The translations under genes were made by a program, and so were the position numbers. From Ostrinia nubilalis (taxonomy: Eukaryota; Arthropoda; Insecta; Lepidoptera; Crambidae), in contig NC_087110.1 of assembly GCF_963855985.1 (NCBI RefSeq), forward strand, positions 7,617,001-7,681,000: a DNA stretch of 64,000 bases, read 5' to 3'. Shown piece by piece: positions 55,513-64,000 of this stretch. The notes under the pieces were generated by a model. It saw only the letters and a list, made by a program, of their open reading frames with translations. It was not told the origin of the DNA and searched no databases. How positions within the stretch are numbered: the first letter of the stretch is position 1; each line of letters begins with the position of its first letter.

Positions 55513-57297
55513 ACCAACTTATTAGATAATGTATTGGGAGCAAACAGATACCTATTTTAAAAATAACATAATTTATTTCAATACGACTCAACAACAGGTG
55601 GCAAACTACTGAAACACACGAAATAGGCCCCTAAAGAGTTATTCTCTTTTATACGACGTGCAGTTTACATTTTTAGATACCTAATAAATAAAATTAAAGG
55701 AAGGCTTTAAACTGCATACTCTTCCAATGTTTTGTACAGAAGTTATGTCCTTAATGAACACCTTAAAGTAAATACTTAATGAACATAAAATACAATTTCA
55801 ATTCTAACGGTATTTTGCCTAAAATATAATTATTTGTGTACTTATTTAATCACAAAATTAATCTAACATTTTTAAGGTTTCTATTTCATCAGCTTCACGC
55901 AATCAGTTATAACATTCTGAATTACGTAACATGCTTTTAAAACATTGATATTATGCTCTCAAATAAAAATTTCTGTAACGATTGTCATTTTGCTTATAAG
56001 CGCTTTTTTCCCCCAAACGCACCCAATATATTATTATCACAATAGTTTTCAGAATATATGGCTTTACTTGTAGGTTCTCTCACCCCACTCGCTATCTTCA
56101 AGGTCGAACAGTTAAATGTGTGTTTAAACGTATATAAATTCTCATTTAATATCTCCAACTTGTAGTGGCTTAATTAACTTCTGTAACGTTATGCTCAAGG
56201 GCAAAGTTTCCCAAACATTTTTCTTTATGGTTGGTTTTATATTCTGTCCACTTAAGGCCTGCGTGGGATCCTTCATTACTGGATCACGCAAAATTGGACT
56301 GTCTTGTGACCACACAAGTGTGTGTTTAAATTTGAGCACCAATTCAAACGAAACGGACACTGCAAACGGGATGTTCGAGTGAATCTTAATAATTTATCGT
56401 GTATGTATACTAATAAAGGGGATCCTGCAAAACACAGTTCCTGCAAAAACGGGATGTCTCCGTGAGAAAGAGTCCTTAAAGTCCGTTTTGTTTACGTACG
56501 AGTATGTAGGTATAGATCGTGTCATCCACGAAGACGCACCCCACCATCCTTCCACTGTTGTTTGAGTGTTATCGGTACTCGTTAAATTATCCATGAGAGC
56601 ATACGCACACTACAATAATGACGCTCGGATTGCTCGGATCAAACTCCCCGCACGCCGCGCTTTGCTCGACCAAAAATTGCTGGGGCGCGTCTTCGTGGAT
56701 GGCACGATCTATAATAATGTCATGCTGGCGTCCCGCATAATCGCACATCCAATTCAGTCTAGTCCAGTATCAATAGTTTATTTTTACTCAAAGCATTAAT
56801 ATGTTTTTTTTTTTTAATATTACAAATATTAATAGCAGGGACAGACCCAATATCAACGTCATGCAGGTATTTAAATAAAACTGATACACGCCCAAAAGCC
56901 TTCTCCTGGGACTATAATGAGAATCTTTAGCGCCAATCCAAATAATTCTCACAATTTGAGAACCATAGACCTAGCGAGAAACTAACTCGGTTTAAACACA
57001 CTTGCTAAAGTCTATTCGCGTTTTGCTGATAGCTAGCTAGCTGAAATCGTGTTTGGGAACTCTTAGTGCTCTCATTTAGTATAAGTGGTATTTTATCTAT
57101 CAACACCGTCTTTTAATGTTTGGTAACGGTCTGAAAGTTGGTAGAGCTGAATTGATATTAGAGAGGAAAACATTTGAGAAAACTTTAGAGAGATTTCGTT
57201 TTATAAAGATATACAGAGGTAGGTGGGAAGGTAACTGCTAGTGGGAAATTGAAGATAAGGTGGAAGGTAGTCAATTGGGTAATGATAAAAGATAAAG
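55513..57297. other. Intergenic DNA, nothing recognised
   Basis: Mixed AT-rich sequence. Small frames are without motifs. Confidence 0.5.
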
Positions 57298-57608
57298 CGC
57301 ATTTATTTTTTGTAATAGGCTTTTAAAAAGCGCTTTTACATGTTCCATTATTACTTTAACACCCTTAATCACAAACGATGAGTGCTTAAGTGAAGCAGCA
57401 AATCAAACGCACAGCGTTGAATAGAGCTCTGTGATTGGTTCGTGTGTCACCCTGTGCGTCCTTGTGCACTGTGAGACCTCAAAGTAATGTTTGTGAAAAC
57501 GGGCTTAACTCTACCACTGCTTCGAGACGATAAATGGGCCAGTGCTGAGAAGAAGAGTAAGAAATTCAGTCACTAATTTGTCAGCCACTTTTTCAAGGAT
57601 ATACTGTG
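57298..57608 (-). mobile_element. LINE tail split by a MITE
   Basis: GTAATAGGCTTTTAAAAAGC, then (after 57507) ACTCTACCACTGCTTC, AATGGGCCAGTGCTGAGAAG and CAGTCACTAATTTGTCAGCC: the same tail as the LINE at 46136-46300. A MITE copy interrupts it at 57359-57507, and the LTR element at 57609 truncates or follows it. Confidence 0.8.
57359..57507 (+). mobile_element. MITE CGCCCGTATTCAC family, inside LINE tail
   Basis: Degenerate ends CACCCTTAATCACAAACG and TTTGTGAAAACGGGC, with a well preserved interior (GAACGCACAGCG-like, CTCTGTGATTGGTTCGTGTG). Confidence 0.8.
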
Positions 57609-57823
57609 TGTGCCGGTATGCACAATACTAAATCTCTTCATATCTTATCTTGATCACGTTCACAGTGTCAGCACATTTATCACGTCTAGTGCTGATGCTG
57701 TGACGTCATTTACCTTTGATCTATATCGTATAAATAGTCACGCAGTTCACACTAATAAACAGATTAATATCAGAGACTAACTACAACTCTTGTATCATTC
57801 ATACGGTCTCCCAACATGGCACA
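57609..57823 (+). repeat. 5' LTR of the Gypsy-derived element
   Basis: A 215-bp repeat with TATAAATAG at about 57730 and AATAAA at about 57756. It ends ATGGCACA. Confidence 0.92.
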
Positions 57824-57880
57824 AATTGGTGACCCCGACGACGAACCTGACAAAGATGGCACAAATTGGTGACCCCGACG
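57824..57880 (+). promoter_or_regulatory. Duplicated primer-binding-site-like sequence
   Basis: AATTGGTGACCCCGACG occurs at 57824-57840, right at the LTR edge, and again exactly 40 bp on at 57864-57880, each preceded by ATGGCACA. A third partial GACCCCGACGAAGAAGA follows. The first is in the place where the tRNA primer of an LTR element binds. I cannot name the tRNA. Confidence 0.6.
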
Positions 57881-58071
57881 AAGAAGACGACCCCGACGAA
57901 GAAGATGAACCAAACGAAGTTGCCACAAATTAACCGAAGCCTACGTTGCCGACGTAGCCGACGAAGCGACAAACAACGACGAAGTTAAACAAGTACCAAG
58001 CCGACGTGATGTGAGACGTAACCTCCATCATCACCATCTTCAGCATCAGCCTCCGCCAGCTTTCATCTGAC

Positions 58072-58980
58072 ATGGAATCAAATTGGTTACCCCGATTGAG
58101 CAGAGAAAAATTCGAGTCCGTGTCATCAACATCAATTATTGTGAAATCAACATCAATCAGCGAAAATGAAGTCTCAGCAGTTCAGCAGTCAACGACAACA
58201 TCAGCAGAAGTTCAAGACCAAACAATAGAAAATGTGCTAACTCAACTAAAACATGTTCAATTGAAATAATGATTGTGCCATGACCGTGAAAATTTGCGAC
58301 GCAGCAGTTACAGGCCAAGGTCGCCTAGTCAAGTAAGAAGATTTTGTTATTATAATATGTGTCAACGTATGCAAAAAAATGAGAAAAATCATGTGATTGG
58401 AAACAAACGAACCAAGGAAACTAATAATCGCACAGCCACCACGGCTTATGTGCTATCTACCCGTCTAACCGCCTCATTGTTACCGACTGAAAAAGTGGTT
58501 TGAGGTTTTTTAATCGTTACGGGAGCAATGTAAAAGTGATAAGCAACAATGCTAAATGAGCAATATGTTATATACCACGAATGGTTCAAAGATAAACACT
58601 TATGGTGAGAAAACGCTGACTCTTAACTTGGGATTACAATCATTTAAAAAAATGTGAGTCCCTCCAGAGCGAATCATTTCTTAGGTTATCCGATAACGAG
58701 CCAAGGAATCGCCCAACAGAGCAGAAATCAAAGCAATCGATGAAGTGAAACACAGTTAAGGAATTAAGAAAATTACGCAGCCGCGTATCGAAGTTGAATA
58801 CTTTGAATATTTCAAGAATGATAATTCGCCTATCCTTTGGTCTTCAGAAGCCGATAACGCTTATGAAATGTGCAAGGACACAAGGCATGAACGCTGTGAC
58901 TACAGCGCACCCATCGCGTAAAGCCGAGCTTGCGCGAGGGCAACCTACGACTGTGAAAACGCCAGATAAGGAAGAAGCCA
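58072..58980 (+). pseudogene. Broken gag/protease/RT relics of the Gypsy-derived element
   Basis: Short frames with stops. They include a gag-end-like basic segment followed by CYYNMCQRM (near 58340), a protease-domain-like NTYGEKTLT stretch (near 58600), and an RT/RNase H-junction-like WSSEADNAYEMCK stretch (near 58830). The order agrees with Gypsy elements, but most of each domain is deleted. No active-site motif survives in a usable frame. Confidence 0.55.
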
Positions 58981-59217
58981 GTGGTTATATTTTGTTATAT
59001 TCTCATCTTTATAAACATTTCACTATTTTTCACCACATGATTTGTATAACGTAGATAGTTATTGTAATTTGTATTATGTAATTAGCACATTATTTTTATT
59101 TCTTGTATGTAAGTATGTAGAGATTGAACATTGAACCTGTACTAACGTAGATAATTTATGTATGTTATTGTAATTAGCGCATTATCTTATTTTTTCTTAT
59201 TTAAAGGGGGGGAGTAC

Positions 59218-59432
59218 TGTGCCGGTATGCACAATACTAAATCTCTTCATATCTTATCTTGATCACGTTCACAGTGTCAGCACATTTATCACGTATAGTG
59301 CTGATGCTGTGACGTCATTTACCTTTGATCTATATCGTATAAATAGTCACGCAGTTCACACTAATAAACAGATTAATATCAGAGACTAACTACAACTCTT
59401 GTATCATTCATACGGTCTCCCAACATGGCACA
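59218..59432 (+). repeat. 3' LTR of the Gypsy-derived element
   Basis: A 215-bp repeat matching 57609-57823 with one difference. It is preceded by a G-run polypurine tract (59206-59214). Confidence 0.92.
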
Positions 59433-59560
59433 CTGTGGAATATTAATAGGGGTCCGTTGGCATTATTAAAAACCTTTAAAGCTTGATTTTGAGTTTGAAA
59501 CTAAAGAGATTTCTAGACAGAAAGTTCATACTCTTTCAGTACTATACCTCTTCACTTATA

Positions 59561-59731
59561 GAGCGCTTCCACATTAGGGCGTTAGAAGCGCGACAGCAGC
59601 GCGGCAGCGGCGTTTTTATAATGTGAAGGCATGTTTCCCCTGAAATCCCCTGTCACATAGTATGAAATTTTCGGCAGCGAGTCTGTCGCGCGTTTGTCGC
59701 GCTGCTAAATCGCCTAAAAGTGAAAGCGCTC
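59561..59731. mobile_element. MITE with GAGCGCTTTCAC ends
   Basis: The left GAGCGCTTCCACATTAGGGC pairs with the right CGCCTAAAAGTGAAAGCGCTC. The interior is rich in GCGCGACAGCAGCGCGGCAG-type sequence, GC-rich for the region. Confidence 0.85.
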
Positions 59732-60115
59732 ATAACATAGAGTATTTAACTGTTAGAACGTGTTTAATGGCTACTTCTAAACATAAACATACCTCCATAA
59801 ACAGTGTTTAAGTAATACCAGAACAACTTGTATGCAGGCGGCGGTGAAGTTTGGAAGTAAAGAAGCCAAGTTGGTCCGTTAGGTAAGTATCGGAGGACCG
59901 CGGTGGACAGGACATAACTTTTCGTTAGGGACGTGGTAGGGGAGTAGTCACTGTGACAAATACTAGTGATTTATAGCACAGGTTGTTAAATGGTTTCAAA
60001 AAGGAGGTTCTTTGTTCTTGTTTTAGGATACACTAGTGTCTTCGACCTTAGAAACTTACTATAATAAATTCTCTATTGTGTAATTTAGATTTTTGGATCA
60101 TGATAACAGTCAAAA
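59732..60115. other. Intergenic DNA, nothing recognised
   Basis: No supported feature. Confidence 0.45.
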
Positions 60116-60116
60116 G

Positions 60117-60262
60117 TCCGTATTCACAAACATTAATATGAGGTCTCACAGTGCGCGTGGACGCACAGGGTGACACACGAACCAATCACGGAGCTCTAGT
60201 CAACGCTGTGCGTTCGATTTGCTGCTTCACTTAAGCAAGCATCGTTTGTGAATAGGGGTTTT
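60117..60262 (-). mobile_element. MITE CGCCCGTATTCAC family, reversed copy
   Basis: CCGTATTCACAAACATTAAT at left and GCATCGTTTGTGAATAGGGG at right, with the interior words in reverse (GTGCGCGTGGACGCACAGGG). Confidence 0.88.
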
Positions 60263-60345
60263 AGTCAGCTGAGGTTTAGGATTGTACATAACTCACTTGA
60301 AAACTCACTTTTGTAAGCACGCCCTGCATAATTGATAGGGGAGAG

Positions 60346-61271
60346 TTCGGTATATTGTACCGCCGGGTAAATTGTACCACCCTCATATTTCGTAAAGTAT
60401 TTATTGAATGTCTGTAATTGCAACACTCAGCGATACACAACTAAAATAAATTAATATCGGCCATGTGGTTTTTGCCGTGACAACTAACACGTGTGTTTTA
60501 TTTTGAAAAGTATTTTTTCATTGTTTTCAAGTAACTTTTGACAATGCATGTTTAGTTTGTAATTTTGTTAAATTTAATCGCAGGGTGTTTCTAATATATT
60601 ATTTAGAAGCGTAAATTAATGTGAATTACAATTATTTGAAACAATTTTCGGTATTTACAAGCTATATTTTTTACCGATTTTTTAAAAGCACTATCACCTA
60701 GTCGGCTAAATTGTACCACATCAAGTTGTATGGAACTTTACCAAAGGATTTTGAATTTTTTTTTTAGTAAATCATATTTTGAAGTTATAATAGCGTAGTT
60801 ATGTTTGACTAACAATAAATGAAAGCAAAAGACTGGCAAAGTAGATTAGGTACAAGTGTGTGTTACGATAATTGGAATTACAAAACTTTTACTCAAAATC
60901 GTGATAACGTGTAAAACAATATCGATTGTCTATGTTATTAACTACTGTTCCTTTTCGTTACCTAATTTGTTAAGAATGTATCGTATAATATTTTGCCATA
61001 GTTTTTTTATAGGCTTGAAATTTATTGAAATCCAATTTAGTAACCCTGTGGTACAAATTATCCAACCGGTTGGCTAAATTGGACCGAAGCTCTGAACTCG
61101 TATTTTGTTGATTTGTGCTAAATATACAACAATTGTGTTGATTAATACCTATGAAATAGTAAGTTGAATAATTTCTCTTTAATTATATACCATGAACATT
61201 AGCAAAAACAAAAGAAAACTATGTGTATAATGGGATTGAAAAAAACTGGTCCAAATTACCGGACTCTCCCT
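60346..61271. mobile_element. 0.93-kb TIR element with repeated TAAATTGTACC motif
   Basis: The left end GGGAGAGTTCGGTATATTGT pairs with the right end AATTACCGGACTCTCCC. The motif TAAATTGTACC or a near variant recurs at about 60357, 60369, 60709, 61046, 61074 and 61252. Non-coding. Confidence 0.8.
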
Positions 61272-61442
61272 TATGTAAGATAATTCGGTCGATAAAAATT
61301 ATGTGATTAATGACCACCAATCAACATTAATTTATCTACCGTCTGCTCGTTTGCCTCCAGTCAGATAAAAAAAAAAAAGTTGGTCTCTTACCAAACTTTT
61401 CCCAACTGATAATTAAACTTAATCATCGATTTTTCAACTCTT

Positions 61443-61562
61443 AAGCTGAGTTGCACTCTCTTACTTTTACTTTAACAAACATCAAAAATCTGTCAAACTC
61501 CATCCAAAATGCACCGGTTATCGTTATATTTACGGTTAAAGTAAGTTGGTGTCACTCAGCCT
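61443..61562 (+). mobile_element. MITE of the GGCTGAGTTGCAC family, copy 3
   Basis: AAGCTGAGTTGCACTCTCTTA pairs with TAAGTTGGTGTCACTCAGCCTT. The core CCGGTTATCGTTATA is shared. Confidence 0.75.
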
Positions 61563-61999
61563 TAAAATATTACAATCATCCAATGGTATCATCAAGTCAC
61601 AGTTCTAGAATACTATCATGAGTCACAGCACTCAAATATCTACAGAAACAGGTGCATCACTAGTTATCTAACATTAGACGGAGCATCTTGAAACTTTGCA
61701 ACTAGTACGACTAGTTGTTTGCACAAATAAAAAGCGCAAGAGAATTCCCAGAACTCTGTCCTGGATCCTTGGAATATGTTGGTATTATTGTCCTGAAAAT
61801 TAATGACATTTCCAGCATAATATACCTAAGTTAAATGAGCCCGATTACAGTTAAAATGGATTCAAAATTCAGAACTCAGCATTCTGACAACATCGTCGGA
61901 ACTTATTCCTTGAAAGTCACACTTTGTGACTCGTGATTTTTTCATAACCTTTAGGGTCTGTTATTGGAGAGTCAACAAAAGCAGCTAAATGTTCAATAT
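61563..61999. other. Intergenic DNA, nothing recognised
   Basis: No supported feature. Confidence 0.45.
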
Positions 62000-62118
62000 C
62001 ATCATTTCAGCCACAGGACGTCCACTGCTGAACATAGGCCTCCCCCAATGACTTCCACATCGCACGGTTGGTAGCGGCCTGCATCCAGCGCCTTTCTGCT
62101 ATCTTTATGAGGTCGTCC
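62000..62118 (-). mobile_element. Endonuclease-reverse transcriptase LINE tail
   Basis: TCATCATTTCAGCCACAGGA, GCCTCCCCCAATGACTTCC, GGTAGCGGCCTGCATCCAGC and TATGAGGTCGTCC in family order, reversed. Confidence 0.88.
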
Positions 62119-62128
62119 ATGTTTCCTT

Positions 62129-62577
62129 TTTAGGGTTCCGTAGCCAAATGGCAAAAAACGGAACCCTTATAGATTCGTCATGTCTGTCTGTCTGTCCGTC
62201 CGTCCGTCCGTCCGTCCGTCTGTCCGTCCGTATGTCACAGCCATTTTTTTCCGAAACTATAAGAGCTATACTGTTGAAACTTGGTAAGTAGATGTATTCT
62301 GTGAACCGCATTAAGATTTTGATGCAAAAATAAAAAAATAATAATAAATATTGAGGGCTCCCCATACTTAGAACTGAAACTCAAAAATTTTTTTTTCATC
62401 AAACACATACGTGTGGGGTGTCTATGGATAGGTCTTTAAAAATGATATCGATGTTTCTAAAATACTTTTTTTCTAAACCGAATAGTTTGCGTGACAGACG
62501 CTTCCAAAGTGGAAAAAAGTTGGTCCCCCCCCTCTAACTTCTAAAATAAGAAAATGAAAAATCTAAAAAAAACATAT
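62129..62577 (+). repeat. GGGTTCCGTA-type lepidopteran repeat with TCTG/TCCG microsatellite
   Basis: An opening hairpin (AGGGTTCCGT...ACGGAACCCT), then TCTGTCTGTCTG and a run of CCGTCCGTCCGTCCGTCC, then CGAAACTATAAGAGCTATAC, TTGAAACTTGG and ATACGTGTGGGGTGTCTATG. This layout is widespread in Lepidoptera. It is cut at its right side by the element starting at 62578. Confidence 0.75.
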
Positions 62578-63963
62578 GATGTATAGGTGTACCAGAATCT
62601 CATGGCAAATAGGGAAAATAAACTTTGTTGAGAGCAATACTGGGGAAATTGGAATAAACGATCTTGATACTATTTAATTTTTTACTTTTATTACTTTAAT
62701 ATTAATGAACATGAAGTACGAATATACATTTTAGGTAGGTATGTGTATGAAGAATGTTGTTAGACATCAGATTTTTAACATAGGTAAATGTTTTGGAAAT
62801 TGAATAAATCGTATATTACTTTAAGTAACTAATTTTATTATGCATCATACTTCTAACTTATCACTTCATTCAGAACTAGAAAACGATTCTTAAAACTCCA
62901 CTTGCATTTCTTGTTTTTCAATAGACAGATTATCAAGATAAAGAGGTACTGTAAATAAATTGCTCTTCCAGCATTTCAATGGAGAAGTTCCTGATGTTAA
63001 AACACTATATTTCTCTGAATGGGATTAAAATATATACCAAAACTAAAAAGACGGTGAAGTTTTTATTTAAATCGATCAAGAAATGTCTGAGAAATAAATT
63101 ATTTATATTACCTACATATTTTCGCGTGGAACTGAAACATAGGCGGTGCCGTTCTTTTTGTATATGGCCAGGTCTGGGATATTTTAAAAAAAGGTTACAA
63201 AATTTTACTAAGAAAGAATCTTGAGTGACCCTAGCTGAAAAATTAAAAACTGCTAGATTAAAAAAAATGAACCTGTCAACAGCACTGGCTGGATCAGGGG
63301 TGATTTACTGTTTGTACTCCGAATGACTGTCGTGAATACACCGATCAAAATGGCGTGAATAGTTATGCGCAACTTTAGGGCCCTGTAACTTATTTATTTG
63401 TAGATATATTTTCATGATTATTTTACAATTATTATTAGTTTTACTTATATTTATTTCAAGTTTATTTAAAAGAAAAAAATTGGAAACTTCTTCATTATTC
63501 AATCTTGCTTTGATGAAATCTTTTTCAATTTTCTTTACATGATCATAAAATCTGCACCAATTTGTGAGATATACCTGAAAACCCCGATAAAGCAGCTATT
63601 AAGTAAGAATAATATAAAAAAACCCAACCCTCCTTCTGACGCAGTTGGGTAATAAACTAAATGTATCAAAACATTTCAGTCCAACTTACTGTCAATTCGA
63701 CGACGCGCTTTAGAATCAAAGATTGACTTTGAATTATGCCTTATTTTACAATTCACATTGAAAACAATATGCTTTGCTTGAACTTTTTCGACTTTTTCAG
63801 AAAAATAACAAATAGTCAAGAAGAGATTACAAAAATTTTGCAGCGGCTGACAGATTTCATAATTTTCTTTGACAGGTGACAGTTAAACCATAGACAATTG
63901 CCATATGAAAAACACACTTTTCCAATATTTTTGTTTGCCATGAGATTCTGGTACACCTATACA
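62578..63963. mobile_element. 1.4-kb TIR element, possibly TA-targeting
   Basis: GTATAGGTGTACCAGAATCT, then CATGGCAAA on the left (62580-62608), is the inverse of TTTGCCATGAGATTCTGGTA, then CACCTATAC (63934-63962) on the right. TA flanks the TAGGTGTACC core at both ends. The interior is AT-rich with no credible frame. It is inserted in the 62129 repeat. Confidence 0.82.
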
Positions 63964-64000
63964 TTACATTACTATAAAAACTACCAACGAAAATTGTTTT

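Larger units (their letters stand above)
57609..59432 (+). mobile_element. Non-autonomous Gypsy-derived LTR retrotransposon
   Basis: Two 215-bp LTRs (57609-57823 and 59218-59432) start TGTGCCGG and end GGCACA, and differ by one base that I can see (CGTCTAG versus CGTATAG). CTGTG flanks both sides (57604-57608 and 59433-59437), a 5-bp target duplication. The LTR carries a TATAAATAG box and an AATAAA. A primer-site-like TTGGTGACCCCGACG follows the left LTR, and a purine tract AAAGGGGGGGAG precedes the right LTR. The 1.39-kb interior has only short broken frames with relics of gag, protease and RT, so it depends on proteins from elsewhere. Confidence 0.92.

Noticed and set aside
62180..62235. 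CRISPR-like short repeats (TCTG/TCCG run)
   Set aside because: A simple microsatellite without spacers, in a eukaryotic repeat.

Overview
The window looks like nuclear DNA of a moth or butterfly (Lepidoptera). It is AT-rich and intron-rich. It carries one host gene split by long introns, and the rest is dominated by transposable elements. These include a BEL/Pao LTR element, LINEs, tRNA-like SINE sequence, many short inverted-repeat MITEs, and about a dozen copies of an endonuclease-reverse transcriptase tail (the 'sisterly' motif reading ...AATNR..WKSLGEA..QQWTS) that is very common in lepidopteran genomes. There is no sign of bacterial genes, CRISPR arrays or rRNA.

Host gene: a laccase-type multicopper oxidase on the plus strand, spread over about 9.2-29.4 kb. 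Its 5' exons, including the first copper HxHG motif and the signal peptide, lie left of the window. I place exons at 9228-9371, 12480-12669, 18007-18130, 22332-22443, 23658-23760, 28056-28242 and 28691-29433 (stop). Two of the exons have local tandem copies: 9891-10016 (partial, with a third decayed relic at 10327-10395) and 13098-13284 (complete). The second pair differs only by synonymous changes over its last 49 codons, so both copies may be used, possibly as alternative exons.

Left part (61-9041): a BEL/Pao retrotransposon in antisense orientation in an upstream intron. Its two 280-bp LTRs look identical and it has a 5-bp target duplication, so it is young. Its polyprotein is broken near the integrase C-terminus by a 2.7-kb insertion. 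That insertion contains a roughly 179-bp satellite array, itself split by a LINE tail.

Introns (10-28 kb) hold MITEs, SINE-like repeats and polypurine tracts. Downstream of the gene (29.4-64 kb) I see no host gene, only repeats. These are a long foldback element (30.66-31.45 kb), a retroposon with a 20-bp target duplication (34.7-35.1 kb), an inverted-repeat element with 8-bp duplications (37.6-38.6 kb), and a 2.9-kb TA-flanked pogo/mariner-like element (40.9-43.9 kb) carrying two piggyBac-like inserts that share one TTAA. Further right are a 5'-truncated Jockey/CR1-type LINE on the minus strand (46.1-49.1 kb), a perfect 104-bp-arm hairpin (51.4-51.7 kb), a Gypsy-derived non-autonomous LTR element (57.6-59.4 kb) and several further TIR elements to the end. 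Nesting is common, so relative ages can be read directly from what interrupts what.
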